Shown here piece by piece: positions 10,693 to 19,184 of a stretch of DNA of 64,000 nt. Position numbers and translations under genes: made by a program. This stretch comes from Pseudomonas sp. MWU16-30317 (lineage in GTDB: Bacteria > Pseudomonadota > Gammaproteobacteria > Pseudomonadales > Pseudomonadaceae): positions 310,001-374,000 of the forward strand of contig NZ_JAIWJA010000003.1 in the NCBI RefSeq assembly GCF_020515695.1, in the 5' to 3' direction. Under the pieces are notes generated by a model. That model made no database searches. It was not told the origin of the DNA and worked only from the letters and a program-made list of their open reading frames with translations. The stretch's first letter is position 1. Every line of letters starts with the position of its first letter.

Positions 10693-12282
10693 TCAGGGGC
10701 CGACGGTCACCTTGGTGAAGTCCTGACGCCCGAACGGGCTCGGGCTGTAGCCCTTGACGTCGGTACGCGTCAGTACGGTCGCGCTCGGGTGCGCCAGTGG
10801 CACCCACAAGGCCTGCTGCTGGATCAGCGCCTGTGCCTGGTGATACAGCTTGCTGCGCTTGGCCTGATCGCTGCTGGCCTTGCCATCGTTGATCAGTTTG
10901 TCCAGTTCCGGGTTGCAATAGCGCGCAAAGTTGGTCCCGGATTTCACCGCCGCGCAGGAAAACTGCGGGGTCAGGAAGTTGTCCGGATCGCCATTGTCGC
11001 CTGACCAGCCCATGAACAGCAGGTCGTGTTCGCCGGCCTTGGCGCGGCCGATCAGTTCACCCCATTCGATCACGCGTATCTCGGCCTTGACGCCGATCTT
11101 GGCCAGGTCGGCCTGAAGCATCTGCGCACCCAGGCTCGGGTTGGGGTTGAGCAGGCTGCCGGACGGACGCGTCCAGATGGTGGTGCTGAAGCCATCCTTG
11201 AACCCGGCCTTGGCCAGCAGGTCGCGGGCCTTGGCAGGATCGTAGGCGTAGCCCGGCAGGTCCTTGGCGTAACTCCATGTGTTAGGCGGATACGGGCCAT
11301 TGGCCGGCTGCGCACTGCCTTCGAACACGGCCTTGAGGTAGCTGGCCTTGTCGAAGGCAAGGTTGATGGCCTGGCGCACTTCGGGCTTGTCCAGCGGTGG
11401 GTGCTGGCTGTTGATGGCGACGAAAGCGGTCATGAAGGCGTCGGTCTTGATCGCCTTGAGCTTGCTGTCATCGGCCGCCGCGACGACGTCCATCGGCTTG
11501 GGCGACAAGGCGATCTGGCATTCGCCGGCCTTGAGTTTCTGCAAGCGCACATTGGCGTCCGGGACAATAGCGAAAATCAACGGATCGACGCTGGGCTTGC
11601 CCTGGAAATAATCCGGGTTGGCCTTGTAGCGCACCACGGCGTCCTTCTGGAAGCGCACGAACTCGAACGGCCCGGTGCCGATGGGTTGGCTGTTGAGCTG
11701 GTCGGTCTTGCCGGCCTTGAGCAGCTGGTCGGCATACTCGGCCGAGTAGATCGACGCGAAGCCCATGGTCAGGGTGGCAAGGAAGGTCGAGTCCGGATGG
11801 TTGAGGGTGAAGCGCATGGTCAGCGGATCCGGCGCGTCGATCTGCTTGATCAGGCTCGGCAGCTGCATGGATTGCGCGTGCGGGAAGCCGCTCTTGTTGA
11901 CCTTGTGCCACGGATTGGCGGGGTCGAGCATGCGCTGGAAGCTGAACAGCACGTCCTCGGCGCTGAGCGCACGGCTGGGCTTGAACCAGGCGGTGGTGTG
12001 AAATTTGACTCCAGGGTGCAGCTTGAAGGTGTAGGTCAGGCCATCGGCGGACACCTGCCAGCTATCCGCCAGGCTGGGGATCACCTTGCCGGCTGTCGCG
12101 TCGTAGCCCACCAGGCTGTTCATCAGCACATCGGCTGAAGCATTGGTGGTGGTCAGCGAGTTATACTGGACGACGTCGAAGCCCTCGGGGCTGGCCTCGG
12201 TACACACGCTCAACGGCGCGGCCTGGGCCAGAACGGGGGCGCACAGCGAAGCAAACAGCAGTGGCAGCAGCGCAAGACGCAT
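10693..12282 (-). CDS. Periplasmic dipeptide-type substrate-binding protein (SBP family 5)
   Basis: Family 5 extracytoplasmic binding protein, DppA-like, which delivers peptides to an ABC importer. A signal peptide (MRLALLPLLFASLCAPVLAQA) is followed by the SBP_bac_5 fold with hallmark stretches LADSWQVSADGLTYTFKLHPGVKFH, IGTGPFEFV and RQAINLAFDK. 529 residues, normal length. aaagga precedes the ATG. No permease or ATPase genes are adjacent, so it is an orphan binding protein that would dock to a Dpp transporter encoded elsewhere. The gene occupies the position of P. aeruginosa PA5317, one of the several Dpp binding proteins of that species. Confidence 0.9.
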   Translation of the reverse strand: MRLALLPLLFASLCAPVLAQAAPLSVCTEASPEGFDVVQYNSLTTTNASADVLMNSLVGYDATAGKVIPSLADSWQVSADGLTYTFKLHPGVKFHTTAWFKPSRALSAEDVLFSFQRMLDPANPWHKVNKSGFPHAQSMQLPSLIKQIDAPDPLTMRFTLNHPDSTFLATLTMGFASIYSAEYADQLLKAGKTDQLNSQPIGTGPFEFVRFQKDAVVRYKANPDYFQGKPSVDPLIFAIVPDANVRLQKLKAGECQIALSPKPMDVVAAADDSKLKAIKTDAFMTAFVAINSQHPPLDKPEVRQAINLAFDKASYLKAVFEGSAQPANGPYPPNTWSYAKDLPGYAYDPAKARDLLAKAGFKDGFSTTIWTRPSGSLLNPNPSLGAQMLQADLAKIGVKAEIRVIEWGELIGRAKAGEHDLLFMGWSGDNGDPDNFLTPQFSCAAVKSGTNFARYCNPELDKLINDGKASSDQAKRSKLYHQAQALIQQQALWVPLAHPSATVLTRTDVKGYSPSPFGRQDFTKVTVGP

Positions 12283-12477
12283 GGATTCATTCCTTTGGCG
12301 GTTTGAGGAACCATCTGCTCGGGCAGTCTGGAAACGGCTACCCTAGTGCGCTGCGAGGCAATTGGCTATGCAAATTTGCAGATCGTCGCGACGAGCGGTC
12401 TTTGCCGTGCAGGCCCGCCAGCCTGCGCTGGCCGGGTTTTTTCCGGTCCGTGAATTCGGCGCTCGTGCAGATTGCTG

Positions 12478-12506
12478 TTGTTGCACCCAGGTCTTTCTGG
12501 TATAAA
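12478..12506 (+). promoter_or_regulatory. Sigma-70-type promoter candidate for rpmB-rpmG
   Basis: TTGTTG (12478-12483), a 17-bp spacer and TATAAA (12501-12506). It sits about 145 bp upstream of rpmB in an otherwise empty region, giving a leader of roughly 140 nt. Confidence 0.6.
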
Positions 12507-12608
12507 GCAGCGCTCTTTTCTAGGGCCCGGTTCGTCTGCCTTCAAGGCGGGGCTGATAAGACCCTGAAGAAACACGGCGCCTGGCGCCATGATTGAGAGA
12601 TTAAGCGG

Positions 12609-12627
12609 CCAACCCATGCCGGGTTGG
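12609..12627 (+). promoter_or_regulatory. Leader hairpin ahead of rpmB
   Basis: ccaaccc, a 5-nt loop, then gggttgg: a perfect 7-bp stem ending 25 nt before the rpmB start. It could be part of an autoregulatory leader, which is common for ribosomal protein operons, but this is inference. Confidence 0.4.
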
Positions 12628-12652
12628 GCATGTGGTTTTAGAGGGCTGAGGC

Positions 12653-12889
12653 ATGTCGAGAGTCTGTCAAGTTACCGGTAAGGGTCCGGTAACTGGGAAT
12701 AACATTTCCCACGCAAACAACAAAACCCGTCGTCGTTTCCTGCCGAACCTGCAGCATCATCGCTTCTGGGTCGAGTCCGAGAAGCGTTTCGTGCGTCTGC
12801 GCGTATCCGCCAAAGGCATGCGTATCATCGACAAGCGCGGCATTGATGTCGTTCTGGTCGAAATCCGCGCTGCTGGCGCCAAGGTCTAA
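12653..12889 (+). CDS. rpmB: 50S ribosomal protein L28
   Basis: 78 residues, starting [20 protein letters not shown], the standard L28 N-terminus, with the basic [17 protein letters not shown] segment that contacts 23S rRNA. gaggg lies before the ATG. It is followed after 11 bp by rpmG, with which it forms the usual two-gene operon. Confidence 0.98.
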   Translation: MSRVCQVTGKGPVTGNNISHANNKTRRRFLPNLQHHRFWVESEKRFVRLRVSAKGMRIIDKRGIDVVLVEIRAAGAKV

Positions 12890-12900
12890 GGAGCAAAATC

Positions 12901-13056
12901 ATGCGTGAATTGATTCGTTTGATCTCTTCTGCCGGTACTGGTCATTTCTACACTACCGACAAGAACAAGCGTACTACTCCGGACAAAATCGAGATCAAGA
13001 AATTTGATCCGGTCGTTCGCAAGCACGTGATCTACAAGGAAGGCAAAATCAAGTAA
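12901..13056 (+). CDS. rpmG: 50S ribosomal protein L33
   Basis: 51 residues: [20 protein letters not shown], then [20 protein letters not shown] and [11 protein letters not shown]. It matches the short proteobacterial L33 form lacking the zinc-ribbon cysteines, so it is the zinc-independent type. aaggag lies 8 nt upstream, and the gene is followed directly by a strong terminator. It is too short to stand out in a naive ORF scan but is unambiguous. Confidence 0.98.
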   Translation: MRELIRLISSAGTGHFYTTDKNKRTTPDKIEIKKFDPVVRKHVIYKEGKIK

Positions 13057-13071
13057 TTGATTTTTCCTGAC

Positions 13072-13108
13072 AAAAAAAGGCCCGTATCGCGAGATACGGG
13101 CCTTTTTT
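13072..13108. terminator. Bidirectional terminator after rpmG
   Basis: A7 plus ggcccgtatc, gcga loop, gatacgggcc plus T6. Perfect stem with A and T tracts, serving rpmBG (+) and the I78-type gene (-). Confidence 0.93.
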
Positions 13109-13124
13109 CGTTGTACGCGAAGCG

Positions 13125-13355
13125 TTAGCCGAAGCGGATGCTGAGGATTACGTCGTTTTCATCGAGTACCAGGTTGATGCGTTCCCGGCGCATGTCCATT
13201 GTGCCGGCGCTGTGGGGGCTGATTTGGCGCACAGGACGTAGGCTCGCGCGCGTGATGGCTTTGAGTACGACCTCGGTGTAGGTCGTCCCAATATACGGAG
13301 TGATCATCTCCATGACTTCTTCGTCGGTATACGTCTGTTGGATAGTGGTGCTCAT
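13125..13355 (-). CDS. I78-family peptidase inhibitor-like small protein (copy 1)
   Basis: 76 residues. The C-terminal half, GTMDMRRERINLVLDENDVILSIRFG, fits the I78 inhibitor pattern (T-x-D-x-R-x-x-R-x-N-x-x-x-D then I-x-x-I-x-x-G). The family includes fungal elastase inhibitors. The N-terminal half (TDEEVMEMITPYIGTTYTEVV) is helical. No signal peptide is visible, so it would act in the cytosol or as a regulator rather than a secreted inhibitor. aggagg sits before the ATG. It is a diverged paralogue of the next gene (13448-13678), with which it shares the layout and start region. Target unknown. Confidence 0.7.
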   Translation of the reverse strand: MSTTIQQTYTDEEVMEMITPYIGTTYTEVVLKAITRASLRPVRQISPHSAGTMDMRRERINLVLDENDVILSIRFG

Positions 13356-13403
13356 GGTGTGCCTCCTGGCAACTAGTCGAGTGCTTTTGGCTGGACAGCT
13401 GGG

Positions 13404-13433
13404 AAAGGCCCGTCTCGCGAAAGACGGGCTTTG
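13404..13433. terminator. Terminator between the two I78-type genes
   Basis: aaaggcccgtct, cgcgaa loop region, agacgggcttt. On the minus strand it follows the 13448-13678 gene and would limit read-through into the second copy. Confidence 0.75.
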
Positions 13434-13447
13434 TCATGAAGTGCGGA

Positions 13448-13678
13448 TCAATAGAATTTGATATCCACGATCACTTGCAGGTCGTCGACGATCAGGTTGA
13501 TGCGCTCCGGACGCAAGTCCTTGGTGGTGATATGGCCTGGGCCGTCGGGGCGCACGATGCGCAAGGTCCGCGCCTCGACGTCCTCGCGCAGCGCGTCGGT
13601 ATAGGGCAGGCCGATTACATCGCTGATCATCTCGACGATTTCGTTATCGGTGTAATGGGGTTGGATAGTGATGGTCAT
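13448..13678 (-). CDS. I78-family peptidase inhibitor-like small protein (copy 2)
   Basis: 76 residues, the same length as its neighbour. PDGPGHITTKDLRPERINLI followed by VDDLQVIVDIKFY matches the I78 core, including the PG turn that the other copy has lost (SPHSAG there). The N-terminus MTITIQPHYTDNEIVEMISD aligns with the TDEEVMEMI of copy 1, showing tandem duplication. gccaggaggc precedes both starts, so the ribosome site was duplicated too. No export signal. Function uncertain. Confidence 0.7.
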   Translation of the reverse strand: MTITIQPHYTDNEIVEMISDVIGLPYTDALREDVEARTLRIVRPDGPGHITTKDLRPERINLIVDDLQVIVDIKFY

Positions 13679-13769
13679 TAGACGCCTCCTGGCAAATAGT
13701 AGTGAGTGTCCGACTGGACACCTCTACAAGCCTGAGCCTCTCCCACCGCCTGCCTGCGTTAGATATTCA

Positions 13770-14129
13770 TTACTTGTGCTCGAACACCACATAGATCTTG
13801 CGGCACGCCTCCAGCACCTCCCAGGTGCCACGAAAGCCTGCCGGAATCACGAAGCGGTCGCCGGCTCGCACCGTCTTGGCTTCGCCATCGAGGTCGCGCA
13901 GCACCGATACCCCCTGGACGATTTCGCAGTACTCATGCTCGGTGTAGTTGACTGACCACTGACCCACGGCTCCTTCCCAAACGCCCGCGCCGAATTGCCC
14001 GCAGGGGCTGTTGTAGTGCTCGAAGACCGTCTGCTCGGGCTGGCCCTTGAGGACTTTTTCCGGTGCTGGGCTATAGCGCTGGGCAGGTGGGGTGTTGACG
14101 CTGAAATCCACGATCTGCGCGATGTTCAT
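13770..14129 (-). CDS. Cupin domain protein (cupin_3/DUF861 type)
   Basis: 119 residues forming one cupin barrel: motif 1 region YTEHEYCEIVQGVSVL and motif 2 GDRFVIPAGFRGTWEV. This resembles small cupins that accompany amine and purine catabolism genes (the ureidoglycine aminohydrolase-type cupin_3 family). Metal ligands are partly present (His and Glu in EHEYCE). It is divergent from kauB, 212 bp away, so a role in amine catabolism is plausible but unproven. Confidence 0.75.
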   Translation of the reverse strand: MNIAQIVDFSVNTPPAQRYSPAPEKVLKGQPEQTVFEHYNSPCGQFGAGVWEGAVGQWSVNYTEHEYCEIVQGVSVLRDLDGEAKTVRAGDRFVIPAGFRGTWEVLEACRKIYVVFEHK

Positions 14130-14196
14130 GGCAAGGGCTCCGTGTCTGATGGGTTGAATTGTTTGATAAAACGCACATGGCCGAGGGTTTGACCGT

Positions 14197-14216
14197 GAAC
14201 TGTCAAATATATTGAA
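14197..14216. promoter_or_regulatory. Candidate PauR operator upstream of kauB
   Basis: gaactgtcaaatatattgaa contains the near-palindromic core tcaaatatattga. A 20-bp sequence identical at 16 positions lies upstream of pauR (25164-25183). Location and sharing suggest the PauR repressor site; binding is inferred. Confidence 0.55.
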
Positions 14217-14341
14217 AAGGCCGGTGCCGGTGGTTTAGGGTGGCTGACGCTGTGGGAGGGATCAAGGCCTGCAGCCCTTTTCAATCATCCGTACGCCGCA
14301 CGGTGCTCGGGCTTGATATCCACCCTCGAAGGAGATTCGTA

Positions 14342-15835
14342 ATGACCACCCTGACACGTGCTGATTGGGAGCAAAAGGCCCAGCAGCTGAAAATCGAAGG
14401 TCGCGCGTTCATCAACGGCCAATACACCGACGCGGTGTCCAAGGCGACCTTCGAGTGCATCAGCCCGATTGATGGCCGTTTGCTGACCAGCATCGCCAGC
14501 ACCGATGCAGCGGATGCCGAGCTGGCCGTGGCCAATGCGCGCGCCACCTTCGCTGCCGGCAGCTGGTCGCGCCTGGCGCCGGTCAAGCGCAAGAACATAA
14601 TGATTCGCTTCGCCGACCTGCTGAAGCAGAACGCCGAAGAGCTGGCCCTGCTCGAGACGTTGGACATGGGCAAGCCGATCAGCGATTCCTTCGGTATCGA
14701 CATCCCCGGCGCCGCCAATGCGCTGCGCTGGAGTGGCGAGGCGATCGACAAGATTTATGACGAGGTCGCGGCCACCCCTCACGATCAGCTGGGCCTGGTG
14801 ACCCGTGAGCCGGTGGGTGTAGTGGCGGCGATCGTGCCGTGGAATTTCCCGCTGATGATGGCGTGCTGGAAGCTTGGCCCGGCGCTGTCCACCGGTAACT
14901 CGGTGATCCTCAAACCGTCGGAAAAGTCCCCGCTCACGGCCATCCGTATCGCCGCGCTGGCCATCGAGGCGGGCATCCCGGCGGGCGTGCTGAACGTGCT
15001 GCCAGGCTACGGCCACACGGTCGGCAAGGCTCTCGCGCTGCACATGGACGTCGATACCGTGGTGTTCACCGGCTCGACCAAGATCGCTCGGCAACTGATG
15101 ATCTACGCCGGCGAGTCGAACATGAAGCGTGTGTGGCTGGAGGCCGGTGGCAAGAGCCCTAACATCGTCTTTGCCGACGCGCCGGACCTGCAAGCCGCCG
15201 CCGAATCGGCTGCCAGTGCCATTGCCTTCAACCAGGGCGAGGTCTGTACCGCAGGTTCGCGCTTGCTGGTGGAGCGCTCGATCAAGGACAAATTCCTGCC
15301 ATTGGTGATCGAGGCCCTCAAGGGCTGGGTGCCAGGCAATCCGCTGGACCCGGCTACCAATGTCGGCGCGCTGGTTGATACCCAGCAGATGAACACCGTG
15401 CTGTCCTATATCGAAGCCGGCCACAGCGATGGTGCCAAGCTGGTCGCGGGCGGCAAGCGCACCTTGCAGGAGTCGGGCGGGACCTACGTCGAGCCGACGA
15501 TTTTCGACGGGGTGACCAACGCCATGCGCATCGCCCAGGAAGAGATCTTCGGGCCGGTGCTGTCGGTGATCACGTTCGACAGCGACGCTGAAGCCATCGC
15601 CATTGCCAACGACACCCAATATGGCCTGGCGGCAGCGGTATGGACGGCCAACATCTCCCGCGCCCACCTGACTGCCAAGGCACTGCGTGCCGGCAGCGTG
15701 TGGGTCAATCAGTACGATGGCGGCGATATGACCGCGCCTTTCGGTGGGTTCAAACAGTCGGGTAATGGCCGTGACAAGTCGCTGCACGCGTTCGACAAAT
15801 ACACCGAGCTGAAATCAACCTGGATCAAGTTGTAA
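14342..15835 (+). CDS. kauB: Aminoaldehyde dehydrogenase KauB (PuuC-like)
   Basis: NAD(P)-dependent oxidation of aminoaldehydes from polyamine breakdown (3-aminopropanal, 4-aminobutanal, gamma-glutamyl-aminobutanal) and guanidinobutanal. 497 residues, equal to P. aeruginosa KauB. Active-site Cys in FNQGEVCTAGSRLLVE, general-base Glu in WLEAGGKSPNIV, the nucleotide loop FTGSTKIARQLM, and PWNFPLMM at the substrate/NAD region. Start at ATG 14342 with gaaggaga 6 nt upstream; the open frame to 14240 has no ribosome site. The upstream 20-bp box shared with pauR suggests PauR control. A GC-rich hairpin follows the stop. Confidence 0.9.
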   Translation: MTTLTRADWEQKAQQLKIEGRAFINGQYTDAVSKATFECISPIDGRLLTSIASTDAADAELAVANARATFAAGSWSRLAPVKRKNIMIRFADLLKQNAEELALLETLDMGKPISDSFGIDIPGAANALRWSGEAIDKIYDEVAATPHDQLGLVTREPVGVVAAIVPWNFPLMMACWKLGPALSTGNSVILKPSEKSPLTAIRIAALAIEAGIPAGVLNVLPGYGHTVGKALALHMDVDTVVFTGSTKIARQLMIYAGESNMKRVWLEAGGKSPNIVFADAPDLQAAAESAASAIAFNQGEVCTAGSRLLVERSIKDKFLPLVIEALKGWVPGNPLDPATNVGALVDTQQMNTVLSYIEAGHSDGAKLVAGGKRTLQESGGTYVEPTIFDGVTNAMRIAQEEIFGPVLSVITFDSDAEAIAIANDTQYGLAAAVWTANISRAHLTAKALRAGSVWVNQYDGGDMTAPFGGFKQSGNGRDKSLHAFDKYTELKSTWIKL

Positions 15836-15841
15836 GCGTCA

Positions 15842-15867
15842 CGCCCCCCTTGTGGGGGCGGGCTTTT
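15842..15867 (+). terminator. Terminator of kauB
   Basis: cgccccc / gggggcg stem with 5-nt loop followed by ggctttt, just after the kauB stop. Confidence 0.7.
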
Positions 15868-15946
15868 GCTGTGGTGGACACCCCCGCCCCGTCGCGGGCA
15901 GAGCCGGCTCTCACGAGTATCACGCTCTGCCTAGGATCAATGACCG

Positions 15947-17488
15947 CTACAGCATCCGCTCCAGCCCCACCGATTTCGCAAACCACGCATTGAGCCGCCG
16001 CCACCAGTCGCCCGGTTCGGTCTTCAGGGTATGCATCTGCTGGTGATCCTCGGTCACCCAGACCATCTGTTCGTTCTGCAACTGGACGTGATAGCTCAGC
16101 GCCGGTGACATCCCCTGCAACGCCAGGTTGCGCACGTGCTCGGCCAGTTCGGGGCTGTCGACCATTACGCCGACCTCGGTATTCCACAGGACCGAACGCG
16201 GATCGAAGTTGAACGAGCCGATAAACGTCATGCGCCGGTCAAGGATCATCGCCTTGCTGTGCAAGCTCGATTCCGAGCCGCTGCGGTAGCGCACACGGCC
16301 ATCGTCACCCGGTTGGCGGCGCAGTTCGTACAGGTGCACGCCATGCTCGAGCAGCGCCTTGCGATACGGTGCATAGCCACCATGCACCGCAGGCACGTCG
16401 GTGGCCTCCAGGGCATTGGTCAGCAGGCTGACGTCGACCCCGGAGTCGGCCATGCCGGTGAGGAACACCAGCCCCGGCTGGGCAGGCACGAAATACGCGG
16501 ATATCAGGATCAGCTCGTGCTTGACGCTTTCGAGCTTTGGCAGCAGTTGCGTGGTCAGCAGCAGATGCGGGTCCGGCTCCTGGGACAGCACCTTGCTCGG
16601 TGCATCCCACATCACCTGGCTAGGCGCCCAGATCATCTCCTGGCGCCACACGCTCAGCTGCGGCCTGGCCTGGTAGCTCATCAACTGGTCATACAGTATG
16701 CGGTTGGCCTCGCGAGATTTGATCAGCGCGGCATCCAGCTGCCTGCGTGCCTGGCTCAGGTCCTTGCGGGTCAGGCGGCCGTACAGCTCGCCGATCGGTC
16801 GGCTGAGCGCGCTGTTCCAGTACTGATCGAAGCTGTAGCCCAGTTGTCGGGCCACAGGGCCGGCACCGAGCAGGTCGATGTCGGTGAAATTCAGGTTGGG
16901 CTCGGCGTCGAAGTATTCGTCACCCAGATTGCGCCCACCGACGATGGCCATGGCGTCGTCGGCCAGCCACAGCTTGTTGTGCATGCGGCGGTGCTGCTGC
17001 GACAGGTTCAGCAGCCGCCCTAGGGCGCGCGTGGTACCGGTCATGCGCCCCAGATGCAGTGGGTTGAACAAGCGGATATGGATGTTCGGGTGGGCGGCGA
17101 GCGTGGCGATGAACTCGTCGATGCCGTCGCTGGTGGTGTCGTCCAGCAAGATGCGCACGCGTACGCCACGGTCTGCGGCCTTGAGCAGCTCTTCGATCAG
17201 CAGGCGGGTGCTGAGGCCGTCCTGAACGATGTAGTACTGCAGATCGAGGCTGGTCTGTGCATTGCGAATCAGTTCGGCACGGGCCCGAAACGCCTCGCCG
17301 CTGTTGGGCAGCAGGCGAAACCCGGACTGGCCTGGATGCGCCTTGGCGTCGGCCAGTACCGAACGCCCGAAGCTGGAGGTCTCAGGGCGCAGCATCTCGC
17401 TGTACGTATGCGGGCCCGGGATGCTGCTGCAACCGGCGAGACCGAGCGCCAGGCATGCCAGCAATAGCGCGAACCATGGGGTTTTCAA
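15947..17488 (-). CDS. Phospholipase D-like lipoprotein (cardiolipin synthase/PLD family)
   Basis: Two HKD motifs define the phospholipase D superfamily: H170-x-K172-x4-D177 (RMHNKLWLADDAMAIVGG) and a second near residue 410 (LHSKAMILDRRMTFIGSFNF). The N-terminus LKTPWFALLLACLALGLAGC ends in a lipobox, so the mature protein is probably a membrane-anchored lipoprotein. Taking TTG 17488 as start (aagga 9 nt upstream) gives a 513-residue protein with a normal signal; the frame stays open to 17662, which would bury the signal 58 residues in. Likely acts on phospholipid head groups in the periplasm; exact reaction unknown. It follows the MocR gene by 91 bp on the same strand. Confidence 0.82.
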   Translation of the reverse strand: MKTPWFALLLACLALGLAGCSSIPGPHTYSEMLRPETSSFGRSVLADAKAHPGQSGFRLLPNSGEAFRARAELIRNAQTSLDLQYYIVQDGLSTRLLIEELLKAADRGVRVRILLDDTTSDGIDEFIATLAAHPNIHIRLFNPLHLGRMTGTTRALGRLLNLSQQHRRMHNKLWLADDAMAIVGGRNLGDEYFDAEPNLNFTDIDLLGAGPVARQLGYSFDQYWNSALSRPIGELYGRLTRKDLSQARRQLDAALIKSREANRILYDQLMSYQARPQLSVWRQEMIWAPSQVMWDAPSKVLSQEPDPHLLLTTQLLPKLESVKHELILISAYFVPAQPGLVFLTGMADSGVDVSLLTNALEATDVPAVHGGYAPYRKALLEHGVHLYELRRQPGDDGRVRYRSGSESSLHSKAMILDRRMTFIGSFNFDPRSVLWNTEVGVMVDSPELAEHVRNLALQGMSPALSYHVQLQNEQMVWVTEDHQQMHTLKTEPGDWWRRLNAWFAKSVGLERML

Positions 17489-17579
17489 ACGGCGTGATCC
17501 TTGACCTTGGGACTGGCGTGCATGTCTGACCGGGGCTCGCCACAAAAGTTGTGCAGCCCTAGCCATCTTTGCGCGCGGA

Positions 17580-19013
17580 TTATGCGGTGCTCCCCTCCAG
17601 TTCGGCCAGCAGGCGGGCGGCTTCGGCGCCCACCGTCCTGACCGCTGTTTCGATACGGGCATCGGGGCGCGAGGCGAAATTCATGCGCAGGCAGTTGCGG
17701 TACTTGCCGGAGGCCGAAAAGATGCTGCCCACGGCGATCTGCACATTTTGCTCGAGCAGTTCGCGATTGAGCTTGAGCGTGTCGAAATGCTCGGGCAGCT
17801 CGATCCACAGCATGAAGCCACCCTGGGGGCGACTGACCCGCGTGCCAGCCGGGAAAGCCTGCATGACCCAATCGATCATGATGTCGCGATTGCGTTGGTA
17901 CTGGCTGCGCATGCGCCGCAGGTGCGGCTCGTAATGCCCGCCAGCGATGAAGTCGGCGATGGCCAGTTGCGGCTGGGTGGCGGTGCTGCCGGTGCCGATG
18001 TATTTCATGTGCAGCACGCGCTCCAGGTAGCGCCCAGGCGCCACCCAGCCGATGCGCAGCCCTGGGGCCAGGGATTTCGAGAACGAGCTGCACAGCAGCA
18101 CGCGGCCGTCTTCGTCAAAGGACTTGATGGTGCGCGGCCGTGGGTAGCTGAACGCCAGGTCGCCATACACATCGTCTTCGATGATCGCCACATCGAAGCG
18201 CTGCGCCAGGGTCAGCAGGGCGCGCTTGCGGGCTTCGGGCATCACGTAGCCGAAAGGGTTGTTGCAGTTGGGTGTCAGCTGTATGGCCTTGATCGGCCAC
18301 TGCTCCAGGGCCAGCTCCAGCGCTTCGAGGCTGATGCCGGTGATCGGATCAGTGGGGATTTCCAGCGCCTTCATGCCCAGGCCCTTGAGCGTCTGCATGG
18401 CGCCGAAGAAGCTGGGCGAGTCGACGGCGACGATGTCACCCGGATCGCAGACCGCGCGGATGCTGCTCGACAGCGCTTCATGGCAACCGGTGGTGATCAC
18501 CAGGTCGTTGGCGCTGATGCGGCAGCCTGAGTCTACCAGCAGGCGCGCGACCTGATCGCGCAACGCCTGGGTGCCGTAGATGGTGTCGTAATACAGTCCG
18601 GGCATGTCCTGGTCGCGGCTCAGCTGTGCGAAAGCGCGCATCAGCGGCTTGAGTGTAGGGCTGGTGATGTCGGGCATGCCCCGGCCTAGCTGCACTACGT
18701 CTTTGCGCGGCACGGCACGCATCAGTTCGACCACCTGATCCCACTGCGAGATATCCACCGGACGCTGCATCGGCCGGCCGGTGGCGGGGAGGGCGGGCAG
18801 GGCGCGGGTCTGACTGACGAAATAGCCGGATTTGGGCCGGGGCGCCGCCAGACCGCTGTCTTCCAGCACGCGATAAGCCTGCTGCACCGTGCTCAGGCTG
18901 ACGCCATGCTCGACACTTAGTGCGCGCACGGAAGGCAGGCGATCGCCAGGGCGGTAGAAGCCTTGCTCGATGCGCGCGCCCAGCAATTCGGCGAGGTTGA
19001 CGTAAAGTGTCAT
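17580..19013 (-). CDS. MocR-type regulator (GntR HTH fused to class I aminotransferase)
   Basis: Residues 1-70 are a GntR winged helix (PSVRALSVEHGVSLSTVQQAYRVLEDSGL). Residues 90-477 are an aminotransferase-fold domain with the PLP lysine in CSSFSKSLAPGLRIGW, plus CNNPFGYVMP and IIEDDVYGDLAF. Such proteins are usually transcription factors sensing PLP or an amine/amino acid adduct, not transaminases. 477 residues. It is divergent from the DUF1127 gene and sits among polyamine and amino acid genes, so one of those may be its target. Specific ligand unknown. Confidence 0.88.
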   Translation of the reverse strand: MTLYVNLAELLGARIEQGFYRPGDRLPSVRALSVEHGVSLSTVQQAYRVLEDSGLAAPRPKSGYFVSQTRALPALPATGRPMQRPVDISQWDQVVELMRAVPRKDVVQLGRGMPDITSPTLKPLMRAFAQLSRDQDMPGLYYDTIYGTQALRDQVARLLVDSGCRISANDLVITTGCHEALSSSIRAVCDPGDIVAVDSPSFFGAMQTLKGLGMKALEIPTDPITGISLEALELALEQWPIKAIQLTPNCNNPFGYVMPEARKRALLTLAQRFDVAIIEDDVYGDLAFSYPRPRTIKSFDEDGRVLLCSSFSKSLAPGLRIGWVAPGRYLERVLHMKYIGTGSTATQPQLAIADFIAGGHYEPHLRRMRSQYQRNRDIMIDWVMQAFPAGTRVSRPQGGFMLWIELPEHFDTLKLNRELLEQNVQIAVGSIFSASGKYRNCLRMNFASRPDARIETAVRTVGAEAARLLAELEGSTA

Positions 19014-19184
19014 GTCGGCTCCGAGTATTTTGATACAAACCAGTACAGATTTCGCAAAGATCAGCCATTCAGTGAAAATAATCGCCTGTCTGTATGGTTG
19101 TAAATAGATATTTCTGAATCTGTAATGAAAACACGTTCGGCGCCATGCTTCTTCCTACGGCAGTATCACCCAGGAGGAATGAAA

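Larger units (their letters stand above)
12283..12652. other. 370-bp intergenic region before rpmB
   Basis: Holds the divergent control regions of the SBP gene and of rpmB: a sigma-70-type promoter candidate (12478-12506) and a leader hairpin (12609-12627). No open frame in it looks like a gene. Confidence 0.6.

Noticed and set aside
9393..10718. 441-codon plus-strand frame overlapping the ArnT-like gene
   Set aside because: Frame-shifted shadow; the ArnT-like frame has coherent transmembrane segments and motifs.
10693..12282. Long plus-strand frames opposite the binding-protein gene (e.g. 11026-12138)
   Set aside because: High-GC shadow frame; the minus strand carries a full SBP family 5 protein with signal peptide.
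14175..14200. Sigma-54-like sequence tggccgagggtttgac upstream of kauB
   Set aside because: The GC of the -12 element is missing at the required spacing.
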